Source of the DNA: Fen-1298 sp963833465
GTDB taxonomy: Bacteria; Bacteroidota; Ignavibacteria; UBA10030
Assembly (NCBI GenBank): GCA_963833465.1
Contig: CAWHXW010000003.1
Span: 868,001-932,000, forward strand
Length of the DNA: 64,000 bases
Reading direction: 5' to 3'
This document shows, one piece after another, positions 44,431 through 53,558 of this stretch. The position numbers and the translations under genes are program-made. Position 1 is the stretch's first letter. Each line of letters opens with the position of its first letter. Under the pieces are notes generated by a model. The model was not told the DNA's origin and did not search any database. It saw only the letters and a list, made by a program, of their open reading frames with translations.

Positions 44431-45894
44431 ATGAATGAAGAAACGAAGAATCTTATAAGCCTGCTTTTAACAGATACGGACCCTGATGTCCGGCGCAGAG
44501 CTGCAGAAGATCTTGCAGAATGTAAAGATCTGAATGTTTTAGCAGTTCTATCTATTGCATTGCAAGATGAAAATAAAGGAGTCGAAGATGCTGTTTCGCG
44601 TTCATTCTTGAGTATCGGAGGAGTTGCTGCTGCACGTGCAATAGTCTATCATATTGAGGACGAAAATATTACATCCCGAAATCTTGCTGCAAAGTTATTA
44701 ATCAAGCTGGGAGAAAATTCAATTCATGCGCTTGTTCCATATCTAAGATCGCATAACAAAGATATCCGTAAATTAGCAGTTGATATTCTCGGAGAGATAA
44801 AGAGTAAAGAGCCGGTTTATTATTTGCTTCCTTTATTAAATGATACTGATCCGAATGTTATTACTGCAGCAGTTGAGGCACTCGGTAATATCGGAAGCTC
44901 TACAGCAATCGACCCGATTAGTGAAACATATAAACGATATTCCTTCGCCCGTATAGTGGCAATTGAAGCACTTGGAAAAATTGGAGGCGACTCTGTCAGA
45001 GACTTTTTAGAAAATAAATTTGAGGAAGCACTTAATGTCGGCAATGCAGATGGATTGTATCTCTTTGCTTTGCTTGACGCAATTGGAATTGTTGGAGATA
45101 GCAAAACGCTAAAAATTCTTATCGCAAACTATGAAAAATTCAAAGAACATCTTCGAGATGTATTATTGCATGAAGTAGTGCAGATAATAGAACGATGTAA
45201 CTTAGAATTTCAATTCGAGGACAAAGTAAAGGGTGATTTGCTGCATGCATTACATAGTGATAATAAACATATACAATTGAGTGCGGCAAAGGGATTGATA
45301 CAATTCAAAGATCGAGATGTAACACGAGCGCTTATTCTATCTTTTGGCATTTCTGAAGAAATGGATTTTGTCATAATAGCTCAGATGTCTGCCAGACCGC
45401 AGGTTTTTCAAATTATTGTCGAATGTCTCGTGGGCGAAGTTGCAAGAGGAAAAATTCAAATGATAATGCTTATTGGAAAACTTGCAACTGAATTTGTTCA
45501 CGCATTTAAAAGTTTTGATGATTACCCTATAGATGACAATAATTTGAAACGGGCATTTACCATCGTCCAAAATGCATGGCAAGATGCCAGCCAAGAAGAT
45601 TTAGAAATTATTGCAGATACACTCTTTCGACTGGATAGCAATCGTACCGTTGAATTCCTGAATAGTGTCATTGCTGAATTGGATCCATGGTCTCGTGTCC
45701 ACATGATTGATCAACTGGCTGCGATATCGACACAGCCAGCATTGGATTGTATCGCGCGTTTAGCGTACGATGAAAATGAAATGGTACAAGAAGCAGCTAT
45801 AACGGTTTTGCAAGCTGCTGGACTTCCAATTGGAATTGGAATGCCAATTACCAGAAGTGAATCTCTTGATAAGGGAGTCAATGAAGGTGTTTGA
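44431..45894 (+). CDS. HEAT-repeat protein
   Basis: A 487-residue soluble protein. The N-terminal 200 residues contain four or five HEAT units of about 30 residues (DTDPDVRRRAAEDLAECK, SHNKDIRKLAVDILGEIK, DTDPNVITAAVEALGNIG, and one with VAIEALGKIGG). A less regular middle is followed by one last unit near the C-terminus (YDENEMVQEAAITVLQAAG). There is no signal peptide. HEAT arrays bind other proteins. Its last 14 bases overlap cheR, so it is translationally coupled to methylation genes and probably scaffolds part of the pathway. Confidence 0.9.
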   Translation: MNEETKNLISLLLTDTDPDVRRRAAEDLAECKDLNVLAVLSIALQDENKGVEDAVSRSFLSIGGVAAARAIVYHIEDENITSRNLAAKLLIKLGENSIHALVPYLRSHNKDIRKLAVDILGEIKSKEPVYYLLPLLNDTDPNVITAAVEALGNIGSSTAIDPISETYKRYSFARIVAIEALGKIGGDSVRDFLENKFEEALNVGNADGLYLFALLDAIGIVGDSKTLKILIANYEKFKEHLRDVLLHEVVQIIERCNLEFQFEDKVKGDLLHALHSDNKHIQLSAAKGLIQFKDRDVTRALILSFGISEEMDFVIIAQMSARPQVFQIIVECLVGEVARGKIQMIMLIGKLATEFVHAFKSFDDYPIDDNNLKRAFTIVQNAWQDASQEDLEIIADTLFRLDSNRTVEFLNSVIAELDPWSRVHMIDQLAAISTQPALDCIARLAYDENEMVQEAAITVLQAAGLPIGIGMPITRSESLDKGVNEGV

Positions 45895-46768
45895 ACAAGT
45901 CCCAGATAGAATCCGATCTGAGAATTCCTCCACTCTGAAGCTTTCTGACGAAACTTTCGTATTGCTTAGAGATTATATTTATTCAAGAACTGGCATTTTT
46001 TTCCCGGAAAAGAAAAAGTATCTGATTGAAGGAAGACTTACAAAGCGTTTGCCAATACTCAATATAAATCGGTTTGAAGATTATCTTCATTTATTAAAAT
46101 ATGATAAGCAAAGAGAAAATGAATTTGAGATTCTATGCAACATAATAACGATCAATGAAACTTCTTTCTTTAGGAACGAAGCACAAATGAATGTGTTTCA
46201 TCAGAAACTTGCAGCGGAAATCATCGAGGCTAAAAAGATAATTATGCCGCGAGTCCTCAGAATATGGAGCGCGGCATGTTCTTCCGGTGAAGAGCCTTAT
46301 ACGCTGGCAATGTTATATTTAGAACATCTTAAACCTCGGTATCCAGATCTTCACATTGAAATAATAGGAACTGATATTAACACGGCAGTAGTCGACATGG
46401 CGCGTGCAGGTGAATATAGCCATTATGCAATCCGTTCTTTACCGGAATTATATGTGAAAAAATATTTTGATAATTGCAATGGACTATACCGGCTGCGAAA
46501 AGAAGTAAAAGATATGGTGCAATTCGAATACAATAATTTATTTGACCATAAAACAATGAGGCAAATGACGCATTTCGATTTCATTTTTTGCTCGAATGTT
46601 CTTATATATTTCGACCAAAAAGCAAAAATACAAGTTGTTGGAGATTTATACGACAGTCTAAATCGAGGTGGATATCTCTTCATAGGCTCTTCTGAAATGC
46701 TGCACAAGATTTCGAGTGCATTCAAATTGGTGAGTTTTCCCAAGATGACTGTTTATAAAAAGGAGTAA
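45881..46768 (+). CDS. cheR: chemotaxis methyltransferase CheR
   Basis: Transfers methyl groups from S-adenosylmethionine to receptor glutamates. The frame is open from 45830, but ATG 45881, preceded by GGGAG and inside the end of the HEAT gene, gives 295 residues, the normal length. The N-terminal helical domain has DYIYSRTGIFFPEKKKYLIE and the ITINETSFFRN motif. The SAM domain contains RIWSAACSSGEEPYTLAM (GEEPY motif), IEIIGTDIN and FIFCSNVLIYF. No TPR extension is present. Its partner esterase CheB lies 4 kb downstream in the same locus. Confidence 0.96.
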   Translation: MKVFEQVPDRIRSENSSTLKLSDETFVLLRDYIYSRTGIFFPEKKKYLIEGRLTKRLPILNINRFEDYLHLLKYDKQRENEFEILCNIITINETSFFRNEAQMNVFHQKLAAEIIEAKKIIMPRVLRIWSAACSSGEEPYTLAMLYLEHLKPRYPDLHIEIIGTDINTAVVDMARAGEYSHYAIRSLPELYVKKYFDNCNGLYRLRKEVKDMVQFEYNNLFDHKTMRQMTHFDFIFCSNVLIYFDQKAKIQVVGDLYDSLNRGGYLFIGSSEMLHKISSAFKLVSFPKMTVYKKE

Positions 46769-46774
46769 TAAATT

Positions 46775-47161
46775 ATGGACAAAGTAGTTTTAGTCGTTGA
46801 TGATTCAGCGACAGTGAGGAAATTTGTCGCTGCATCATTGAATTTAACTGGATTTCGAGTGGTCACTGCGGCGGATGGAGTTGAAGCATTAGAACGAATG
46901 CCTGCAGAAAAAATCGATCTTATCATCACAGATCTCAATATGCCCGATATGGATGGCTTTGAATTCATCCGCACGCTCAGAGAAACTCCAGAACATCGTG
47001 ACATTCCCATTATTGTCTTGTCTTCGTACACGGATTTGAAAAACAAAGATCTTGCATTAGAAGTAGGAGCGGTTGCGTTTCTCGAAAAACCGTTGAGCAC
47101 TGAAGCCATACAACGCGAAGTTTTCCGATTTGTCAATAGAACAGTTCCTTACACGGGATGA
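46775..47161 (+). CDS. cheY: CheY-like response regulator (first)
   Basis: A 128-residue single receiver with VVDDSATVRKFV, phospho-acceptor Asp53 (IITDLNMPDMDG), Ser83/Ser84 in VLSSYTD and Lys105 in FLEKPLS. It begins 6 bp after cheR behind AAAGGAG, so it is in the same operon. It lacks an output domain and must act by binding a target, either a motor or other proteins. Together with the second CheY it gives CheA two possible targets plus CheB. Confidence 0.93.
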   Translation: MDKVVLVVDDSATVRKFVAASLNLTGFRVVTAADGVEALERMPAEKIDLIITDLNMPDMDGFEFIRTLRETPEHRDIPIIVLSSYTDLKNKDLALEVGAVAFLEKPLSTEAIQREVFRFVNRTVPYTG

Positions 47162-47304
47162 GTATAGGAAATTTCCTATTAGCAAATCGTTTCTTTACTG
47201 ATAGCTTTTACCATAGCAAAATAGCACTTTGATACAGAGATACAGTGAATGGTCTACAAAGAAAAAATAAAACTCAACGCTAACACTAAACAAAGGGTAA
47301 TATC

Positions 47305-47697
47305 ATGACATCAATGAAAATCCTCATTGTTGACGATTCAATCACAATTCAACGTATTATAACGAATGCGTTGAAAACCGTAGGTTTTCCAGATACAATT
47401 GTAGCTGCAAATGGAAAAGATGCCCTCGAAAAACTAACTAATGCCAATGTGGATTTCATTATCACAGATTGGAATATGCCGGAAATGAACGGCTTGGATT
47501 TTATTAAACAAGTACGTGCGAATCCGGTATACTCATCTTTACCGATTCTAATGATTACCACTCGCGGAACTGAACATGATGTTATTGAAGCTCTCCAGGC
47601 AAAAGTGAATAGCTACATAGTAAAACCATTTACACCACAAGAACTGAAAGAAAAAATTGATAGCATTCTCAAAACAGTTCAAGTCAGTACGGTATAG
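47305..47697 (+). CDS. cheY: CheY-like response regulator (second)
   Basis: A 130-residue single receiver: ILIVDDSITIQRII, phospho-acceptor Asp55 (IITDWNMPEMNGLDFI), Thr85/Thr86 in MITTRGTE and Lys107 in YIVKPFT. The DWNMPEMNG sequence and TTR are the canonical CheY pattern, closer to flagellar CheY proteins than the first copy is. It lies 143 bp after the first CheY, with no other gene between. The CheZ-like gene starts 52 bp downstream. It is a likely main output protein of the locus. Confidence 0.95.
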   Translation: MTSMKILIVDDSITIQRIITNALKTVGFPDTIVAANGKDALEKLTNANVDFIITDWNMPEMNGLDFIKQVRANPVYSSLPILMITTRGTEHDVIEALQAKVNSYIVKPFTPQELKEKIDSILKTVQVSTV

Positions 47698-47749
47698 AAC
47701 AATTGAATATATATAGTTCAATACGATTTGTTCTGGAGAGGAAAGAGTT

Positions 47750-48397
47750 ATGAACCAACAGGAACTTGATAACATCTTAAAAAAAGCCGCTGAATTGAAA
47801 GTATTCTGCGAGTACGGCGAGCGTACCGTTCCGGTTCTAGATGAGATCGCATCTTTTGTTAGGGAAATAAGTCCTGCTATCGAAGATCTCAGGGCAGTTG
47901 TAGAAGTGTCGATGGTCAATATCCCTAAGGCCGCTGATCAACTTGGACGCGTTACACAGGCGACGGAACAAGCATCTACCGACATCTTAAATATCTTAGA
48001 TAGAATGGTGGCGACTCTTGACGAAGTAATTAGTTCTGTTGCATCAGGTATGATATCTTCAGATTTAGGAGCAGCGACAAAAAAAATGGCTGCAATCATA
48101 AAAAATTTGGTAGATAAATCTGGATGGGATGAAGATATTGTGAAACTTGCGGAAGCGTGGGATATTCATCTCCAAAGCTTGCGAATGAGCGGTCCAACAA
48201 GTAATCTTGAACGACTCCTGAAGGATCTTCAAAGCGATTGTACTGATATTATGATGGCACTTCAGGTACAGGATATCACTCAACAGCATATCGGTGCCGT
48301 TATGGGAACAATCGAAGCGGTTGCCGAAGGACTTCGAAAACTCACAATCGGATTTTTCAGGTACAGCGACAACAGAAATTCTTCCGCCAATGCCTGA
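47750..48397 (+). CDS. cheZ: CheZ-like phosphatase (main part, frameshifted)
   Basis: A 215-residue helical protein of the CheZ family. Long helices (residues 1-130) precede the catalytic segment ALQVQDITQQHIGAV (near residue 181), where the Asp and Gln (QDxTxQ) match the CheZ dephosphorylation residues. The frame ends in RYSDNRNSSANA, unlike the family tail. Deleting one T of 48353-48357 joins the frame to a C-terminal tail ending at 48494 (PPMPEILIQAKQENVG...), whose proline-rich linker plus terminal helix is the usual CheY-binding end. It probably dephosphorylates one of the CheY proteins upstream. Confidence 0.85.
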   Translation: MNQQELDNILKKAAELKVFCEYGERTVPVLDEIASFVREISPAIEDLRAVVEVSMVNIPKAADQLGRVTQATEQASTDILNILDRMVATLDEVISSVASGMISSDLGAATKKMAAIIKNLVDKSGWDEDIVKLAEAWDIHLQSLRMSGPTSNLERLLKDLQSDCTDIMMALQVQDITQQHIGAVMGTIEAVAEGLRKLTIGFFRYSDNRNSSANA

Positions 48398-48494
48398 AAT
48401 ATTAATTCAAGCTAAACAGGAAAATGTTGGTGATACGGAAAGGAAGAAAATGGTCGAGTCCTTATTAAGTAAGGCACGTGCAGGACAATTATAA
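48358..48494 (+). pseudogene. C-terminal CheY-binding tail of the frameshifted CheZ-like gene
   Basis: This frame continues the CheZ-like protein after the homopolymer at 48353-48357: SGTATTEILPPMPEIL, then IQAKQENVGDTERK and ending LLSKARAGQL. The whole unit 47750-48494 is 745 bp, one base more than a multiple of three. On its own this piece has no plausible start of its own. It is best treated as the displaced tail of the gene upstream. Confidence 0.7.
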
Positions 48495-48561
48495 AAATTA
48501 AATTGTGAGAATAAGAATTGATACTAATTGAATATTTAAAAGCATTAGAAAAGGTGAATAT

Positions 48562-49170
48562 ATGGCAAACTTAGAAACAAGCGAAAATGTTGAAGGGACA
48601 ACAGAAAGTGTAATAACTGCACTGCAAAAGGTTATCACATTACTTGATCGTATTAAGAATGCAATTGAAGAAAGTTCAAGTAAGATTCCCAACGCATCAG
48701 TTCAACTCAATACAGTAACTAAAGCAACAGAACTCGCCACAGTTGAAATTCTTGATGTTCTCGATTTGATGGGAACGAAGATTCATATATTAGAAAATGG
48801 AATGAAAGAATTTGATCAGGCTGGAATTTCGGAAAAACAACTTTTAATGCTCACAGGTATCAAGCAGACCTTGGGAGAATTGAAAGAAAATACGAGCAAT
48901 ATAACAGTTGCTCTGCAAGTGCAGGATATAACGGCACAAAAAATTGGAGCAGCGAATCATCTAATAGAATCTGTCCGTAAGGAATTATTAAATGAATTGA
49001 ACTATTTCGAGACAGCTAAACAGAAAACAGATGATGCCAGGCGTAAAGTTGAAGTCGAAAAAGATGGATCTAGAGCATTTGATGTTAATGCCTCATACAT
49101 GAAAACACCTGAGCATCAATTAAAAATTGATAAAGTTGTAACGGCCTGGAAGGAAAAAGAATCGTCGTAA
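48562..49170 (+). CDS. second CheZ-like protein
   Basis: A 202-residue helical protein with the same overall build as the preceding gene: an N-terminal helical region (KVITLLDRIKNAIEESSSK), STAS-like spacing is absent, and the catalytic-type segment VALQVQDITAQKIGAAN near residue 117 keeps the Asp and Gln of CheZ (QDxTxQ). The C-terminal part is charged, with no proline-rich CheY-binding peptide as clear as in the first. It starts 68 bp after the first CheZ tail, behind AAAGGTG, and is 50 bp before cheA. Two CheZ-like proteins next to two CheY proteins suggest matched pairs (inference). Confidence 0.82.
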   Translation: MANLETSENVEGTTESVITALQKVITLLDRIKNAIEESSSKIPNASVQLNTVTKATELATVEILDVLDLMGTKIHILENGMKEFDQAGISEKQLLMLTGIKQTLGELKENTSNITVALQVQDITAQKIGAANHLIESVRKELLNELNYFETAKQKTDDARRKVEVEKDGSRAFDVNASYMKTPEHQLKIDKVVTAWKEKESS

Positions 49171-49219
49171 ATGAAAGGGTTTTTAAAAAGAGATTGAATA
49201 AAAAATGGGACATTAATAA

Positions 49220-50926
49220 ATGGATGACAAACAAGATATAACTGGCTTTGATGAAGATATGCGAGAGATCTTTGACAGTTATCTTGTCGAAGCTAAAGAA
49301 ATTCTTGATCATCTCAGTCAGGATCTACTTGCCCTCGAAAAAAATCCTGCTAATACAGATTTGCTGAATAATATCTTTCGGGGAATGCACACGCTTAAAG
49401 GTACATCATCATTTCTCGGTTTCAGTCAGATGACAGATCTGGCTCATACTAGTGAAGATTTATTGAACAAACTTCGGAAAGGTGATTTTATTGCCGATGG
49501 TAAAATCATAGATGTGCTTATTGAAGCTCATAACGCCGCAAGTGTTCTACTTCAGCGAATTGAAAGCCGGAATTCACAACCCATTGAACTCAATAACTTA
49601 CTTGAAAAATTGAATGAGGCAATGCAGAAACCTGATATAATTAAGGTGGAAGATGTTGTAGGTGTAAAAAAGGAACAAGTCCCGAATGCGCCTGAGATAC
49701 TTGAGGTTATGCATCAACGTGCAGCTGATTCGACAATCCGCGTGGATATTGGCAGACTTGACGATTTGATGAATCTTGTCGGTGAGCTTGTCCTTGCCCG
49801 CAACCGTCTTTCACAGGCTACACATTCCCTTTTGGAAAAATATGAGCGGATTGAGATGTCAAAGCATATTGCAGATGTCAGCAGTCAGATTGATTTTGTG
49901 ACTACGGAACTGCAAATGGCTGTCATGAAAACTCGAATGGTTCCAATTGAAAAAGTATTCAATGGACTTCCTCTTGTTGCGAGAGATCTTATGCGTTCAA
50001 CCGGTAAAGAGGTTGATCTACAAATTTATGGCAAGGAAACAGAGCTGGATAAATCTATAATAGAAGAATTGAACGATCCATTAGTTCATATGGTTCGTAA
50101 TGCCATTGATCATGGTATTGAATCACCGGAAGAGAGAGTGAGACTGGGAAAACCGTCACTGGGGATAGTTGTAATCAGTGCGGAGCGAGATGGAAATTAT
50201 ATTCTTATCACAATGGAAGATGATGGGCGCGGAATTGATACTGAACAAATAAAACAGAAAGCGATTGAAAAGGGATTAATCTCGCCATCTCAAGCACAAG
50301 AGATGTCAGAATCCGACTTACTTAACTTGATTTTCATCCCTGGTTTCAGCACGAAGCATGAAATTACAAACGTTTCGGGTAGAGGAGTAGGGATGGATAT
50401 TGTCAAAACTAACATCGCAAAATTAAAAGGTATTGTTGAGATAGCCTCCGAATTTGGCAAAGGAACAATTATCACTTTGAAAGTCCCTCTAACGCTTGCG
50501 ATTATTCAAGGTCTCCTTATGAAAGTGGTAGATGAAATATTTGCTGTTCCTCTTAGTGCAGTACTCGAAATTATTCGCATTAGTTCTGACGAGATATATA
50601 CAATTCAAGGCCGTGAAGTGATACGAGTCAGGGATGTTATCTTACCGCTCGCCCGGATGTCAGATATTATTGGAAATTCAAAAGCTGCAAAACGGTCGAC
50701 GATTTCATACGTTGTTGTAGTTGGTTGGGCGGAGAAACGAATAGGTCTTCTTGTTGATTCTCTCCAAGGACAAAAAGAGATTGTTATCAAAGCGTTAGGT
50801 AATTATCTGGGTGACGTTCCCGGAATTGCCGGTTCTACCATACTCGGAGATGGAAGTGTAATTTTAGTCATAGACGTTGGCCAATTTATCGAATTGTTTG
50901 CACGCCATTTTGGAAAAGTAGCATAG
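49220..50926 (+). CDS. cheA: chemotaxis histidine kinase CheA (no P2 domain)
   Basis: A 568-residue cytoplasmic kinase. The P1 phosphotransfer domain (1-135) has MHTLKGTSSFLGF with His57. A 35-residue linker replaces the P2 CheY/CheB-docking domain. P3 dimerisation begins near 172 (IRVDIGRLDDLMNLVGELV in part), P4 has HMVRNAIDHGIE, DDGRGID and GRGVGMDIV, and P5 is CheW-like at the C-terminus (LIMKVV... to VIDVGQFIEL; only fragments quoted). Without P2 it must deliver phosphate to its targets by direct docking at P1. It starts 50 bp after the second CheZ-like gene and ends 14 bp before cheB. Confidence 0.96.
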   Translation: MDDKQDITGFDEDMREIFDSYLVEAKEILDHLSQDLLALEKNPANTDLLNNIFRGMHTLKGTSSFLGFSQMTDLAHTSEDLLNKLRKGDFIADGKIIDVLIEAHNAASVLLQRIESRNSQPIELNNLLEKLNEAMQKPDIIKVEDVVGVKKEQVPNAPEILEVMHQRAADSTIRVDIGRLDDLMNLVGELVLARNRLSQATHSLLEKYERIEMSKHIADVSSQIDFVTTELQMAVMKTRMVPIEKVFNGLPLVARDLMRSTGKEVDLQIYGKETELDKSIIEELNDPLVHMVRNAIDHGIESPEERVRLGKPSLGIVVISAERDGNYILITMEDDGRGIDTEQIKQKAIEKGLISPSQAQEMSESDLLNLIFIPGFSTKHEITNVSGRGVGMDIVKTNIAKLKGIVEIASEFGKGTIITLKVPLTLAIIQGLLMKVVDEIFAVPLSAVLEIIRISSDEIYTIQGREVIRVRDVILPLARMSDIIGNSKAAKRSTISYVVVVGWAEKRIGLLVDSLQGQKEIVIKALGNYLGDVPGIAGSTILGDGSVILVIDVGQFIELFARHFGKVA

Positions 50927-50940
50927 GTAATAAATATTTT

Positions 50941-52080
50941 ATGAAACAATCCGAAGATAATCTGATAAAAGTTATTATAGTTGATGACTCTGCATTTATG
51001 CGGAAATCGTTAACACTTATGCTGGAATCTGATCAAGAAATCCGTGTCATTGCTACTGCTCATGACGGTAAAGATGGAATAGAAAAAATTAGCAAATTGA
51101 AGCCAGACATAGTGACGTTGGATATTGAAATGCCCGGAATGGATGGTCTGACCGCTTTAAAAAATATTATGGAACGAATGCCTCTGCCGGTGCTTATGGT
51201 TAGCTCTTTGACTACTGAGGGAGCACAATCTACAATGCAGGCATTTGACTTGGGCGCAGTAGACTTCATTTCAAAAGATTTAGCATCACTCTCGACGAAT
51301 ATCAAGAATATCAAAGATGAATTAATTGAAAAGATAAAGCAAATTGCACGAAGCAGATTAATTCAAACACGATTTCGCATGAGACGACTTGTGCAGTCGT
51401 CCTATACAAAAAATAACCAGTACAAACCGGTATCTAAAATTGTTTCTTTCGAAAGTGCGGCATTAGATTTTCAGGCGGTTGTTATTGGAATATCTACAGG
51501 TGGACCCGAAGTTTTAAATAACATAATCCCTAAAATTCCAGAACAATTTCCTCTGGGTATCGCAATTGTTCAGCATATGCCTCCGCATTTTACAAAGACG
51601 TTAGCGGAAAGACTAAATAATATAAGCAAGGTTTATGTGAAGGAAGCAGAACACGGAGAAGTCATTGAATCAGGAAAAGTTTTAATTGCACCTGGTGGAA
51701 GACAAATGACATTTTGCAATAGTAGTCAAAATATAAAAATAGAAATCTCTGATAATCCTGTTAATGCATTATATAAGCCTTCTGCAGATATCATGATGAA
51801 ATCTGCTGCCTCAACATTTCATGGACCGTTGCTTGGTCTAATTATGACCGGCATGGGAAGAGATGGAGTTGAAGGGTTGAAAAGTATTAAATCAAAAGGC
51901 GGATATGTAATAGCTCAGGATGAAGAAAGCTGTATTGTATACGGTATGCCGCAGGCAGCACTTGAAGAAGGGGTTGTAGATTCTATGGTGTCGGTCGATA
52001 ATATCTCGCTTGCATTTAATCGGCTAAAAAAAATAAAAGAGCAAGCAGATAGACGTGTGGGCAAAGGAATGGGTATATGA
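50941..52080 (+). CDS. cheB: chemotaxis glutamate methylesterase CheB
   Basis: A 379-residue two-domain enzyme that removes methyl groups from receptors. The receiver (1-130) has phospho-acceptor Asp61 (LDIEMPGMDGL). After a linker, the esterase domain has the catalytic triad Ser185 (VIGISTGGPE), His212 (VQHMPPHFT) and Asp308 (MTGMGRDG). It pairs with CheR 4 kb upstream and indicates an adapting receptor. The stop overlaps the start of the next kinase by 4 bp, which is unusual. It starts 14 bp after cheA. Confidence 0.96.
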   Translation: MKQSEDNLIKVIIVDDSAFMRKSLTLMLESDQEIRVIATAHDGKDGIEKISKLKPDIVTLDIEMPGMDGLTALKNIMERMPLPVLMVSSLTTEGAQSTMQAFDLGAVDFISKDLASLSTNIKNIKDELIEKIKQIARSRLIQTRFRMRRLVQSSYTKNNQYKPVSKIVSFESAALDFQAVVIGISTGGPEVLNNIIPKIPEQFPLGIAIVQHMPPHFTKTLAERLNNISKVYVKEAEHGEVIESGKVLIAPGGRQMTFCNSSQNIKIEISDNPVNALYKPSADIMMKSAASTFHGPLLGLIMTGMGRDGVEGLKSIKSKGGYVIAQDEESCIVYGMPQAALEEGVVDSMVSVDNISLAFNRLKKIKEQADRRVGKGMGI

Positions 52081-53558
52081 TTGAATATACCATCAATGAT
52101 AATTTGAATGTCGCTTTCAGCGGATCGGATGCCAAGCATGCTTCTGATGACCAGAATTATAAATCGCTCAAGCGTTCATTAGGAAATAAAGACCCGCGTT
52201 CAAATTCAGAATGCGCCGCCGATAGCAGATTAATGCAGAACATAGATGTTCAAAGTGCATTTCGTGCATTAGAACAATTATCAATGCATCGTCAAGAGTT
52301 GGAAACACTTTCAAAAGAAATTATCAAAATATATACAGAAATACTTCACGTTGATGGTGCTTGCATGTATAAATACACAACCGAGGGTAATTTTGAGGCA
52401 TTAGCTTTTAATACTACTTGGTCAAATATATTTACAATGATGCAGGCAGCAGATGAAGTCGATGATCAAAATATTCTTTTTAATCCGGCAGTTCTATTGC
52501 CTTATCCTGCGAGTAAGAATATACAGAAAATAGATCAATTGCCTAAAGCAGTTCCTTTGTCCTCTAGTACGCGAAATTATGGTTCTATCGTTTCATTGCC
52601 GCTTGTGTGCGATGGAACAACTGTCGGAGCGATTTCGTTATTCAGTGTCCACTCGCAATTCTTCATATCTGAACGTTTTGATTTACTTATGACGGTTGCT
52701 TGCGTTGCTGCTCCACTGTTAATGAATATTTGTATTAGGAATGTACTTGAAAAAGAACAAATCGAACGAATTGCTATTCAAAAAGATGTTCAGAATTTGC
52801 GTGGACAAACAGCATCTCATCAGCGAAGTTTAGATTCAAATGTCGAAGCTGATGTTGCATATAAGGAATTGGAAGCATTATCATATTCGATATCTCATGA
52901 TTTGCGTGCTCCAATTCGTGCAATGCAGAATAATTGCAAATGGTTGTGTGCAAAGCATATAACAAACCTAGACCAGGAAGGACAATTACTTCTACACCAA
53001 ATTGTAACAAGCTCCGAGAATTTGGAAAAGCTTCTTGATGGATTGCTTGCATTTTCAAAAGTAATACAAATCAATACACGGCAATCCTTGATAGATATGA
53101 CGACTCTCGTCCATAATGTGATTGACGAGTTATTGAAATGTGAAAGCGGCTCGTCTTCTATATCAATAAATGTCCACACGTTGATGCCTGCATATGGTGA
53201 TGCTATATTGATACGTCAAGTATGGTACAATTTACTTTCGAATGCATTCAAATATACGCGATATAAACAAAAACGAGAGGTGACAATTGATTCGCATCCG
53301 TTCAACGGAGGAGCAAAATATTGTGTGAGTGATAACGGTATCGGATTTGACATGCAATATGTTGACCAACTTTTTTGTGCATTTCACAGGTTGCATGTTG
53401 CTGAAGAATTTGAAGGGACAGGAGTTGGTTTGGCTATTGTTCAACGTATAGTCCGAAGACATGGTGGACAAGTGTGGGCTGAAAGTAAAGTGGACATTGG
53501 TGCTCGGTTCTATTTTACACTCCCAAAAACAAATGAAAAAACAGGCATAATTCAATGA
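52077..53558 (+). CDS. GAF-type soluble histidine kinase coupled to cheB
   Basis: A 493-residue kinase with no membrane segment. A poorly conserved N-terminus (1-75) precedes a GAF-like region (about 85-220; LHVDGACMYKYT, VSLPLVCDGTTVGAISLFS). The HisKA domain has SISHDLRAPIRA with His274, and the HATPase domain NLLSNAFKYT, DNGIGFDMQY and GTGVGLAIVQRIVRRHGG. It closely resembles the kinase domain of the propeller sensor at 32776. The start overlaps the cheB stop by 4 bp and its own stop overlaps the next gene by 4 bp, so three signalling proteins are made together. Its signal is probably cytoplasmic. Confidence 0.92.
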   Translation: MIEYTINDNLNVAFSGSDAKHASDDQNYKSLKRSLGNKDPRSNSECAADSRLMQNIDVQSAFRALEQLSMHRQELETLSKEIIKIYTEILHVDGACMYKYTTEGNFEALAFNTTWSNIFTMMQAADEVDDQNILFNPAVLLPYPASKNIQKIDQLPKAVPLSSSTRNYGSIVSLPLVCDGTTVGAISLFSVHSQFFISERFDLLMTVACVAAPLLMNICIRNVLEKEQIERIAIQKDVQNLRGQTASHQRSLDSNVEADVAYKELEALSYSISHDLRAPIRAMQNNCKWLCAKHITNLDQEGQLLLHQIVTSSENLEKLLDGLLAFSKVIQINTRQSLIDMTTLVHNVIDELLKCESGSSSISINVHTLMPAYGDAILIRQVWYNLLSNAFKYTRYKQKREVTIDSHPFNGGAKYCVSDNGIGFDMQYVDQLFCAFHRLHVAEEFEGTGVGLAIVQRIVRRHGGQVWAESKVDIGARFYFTLPKTNEKTGIIQ

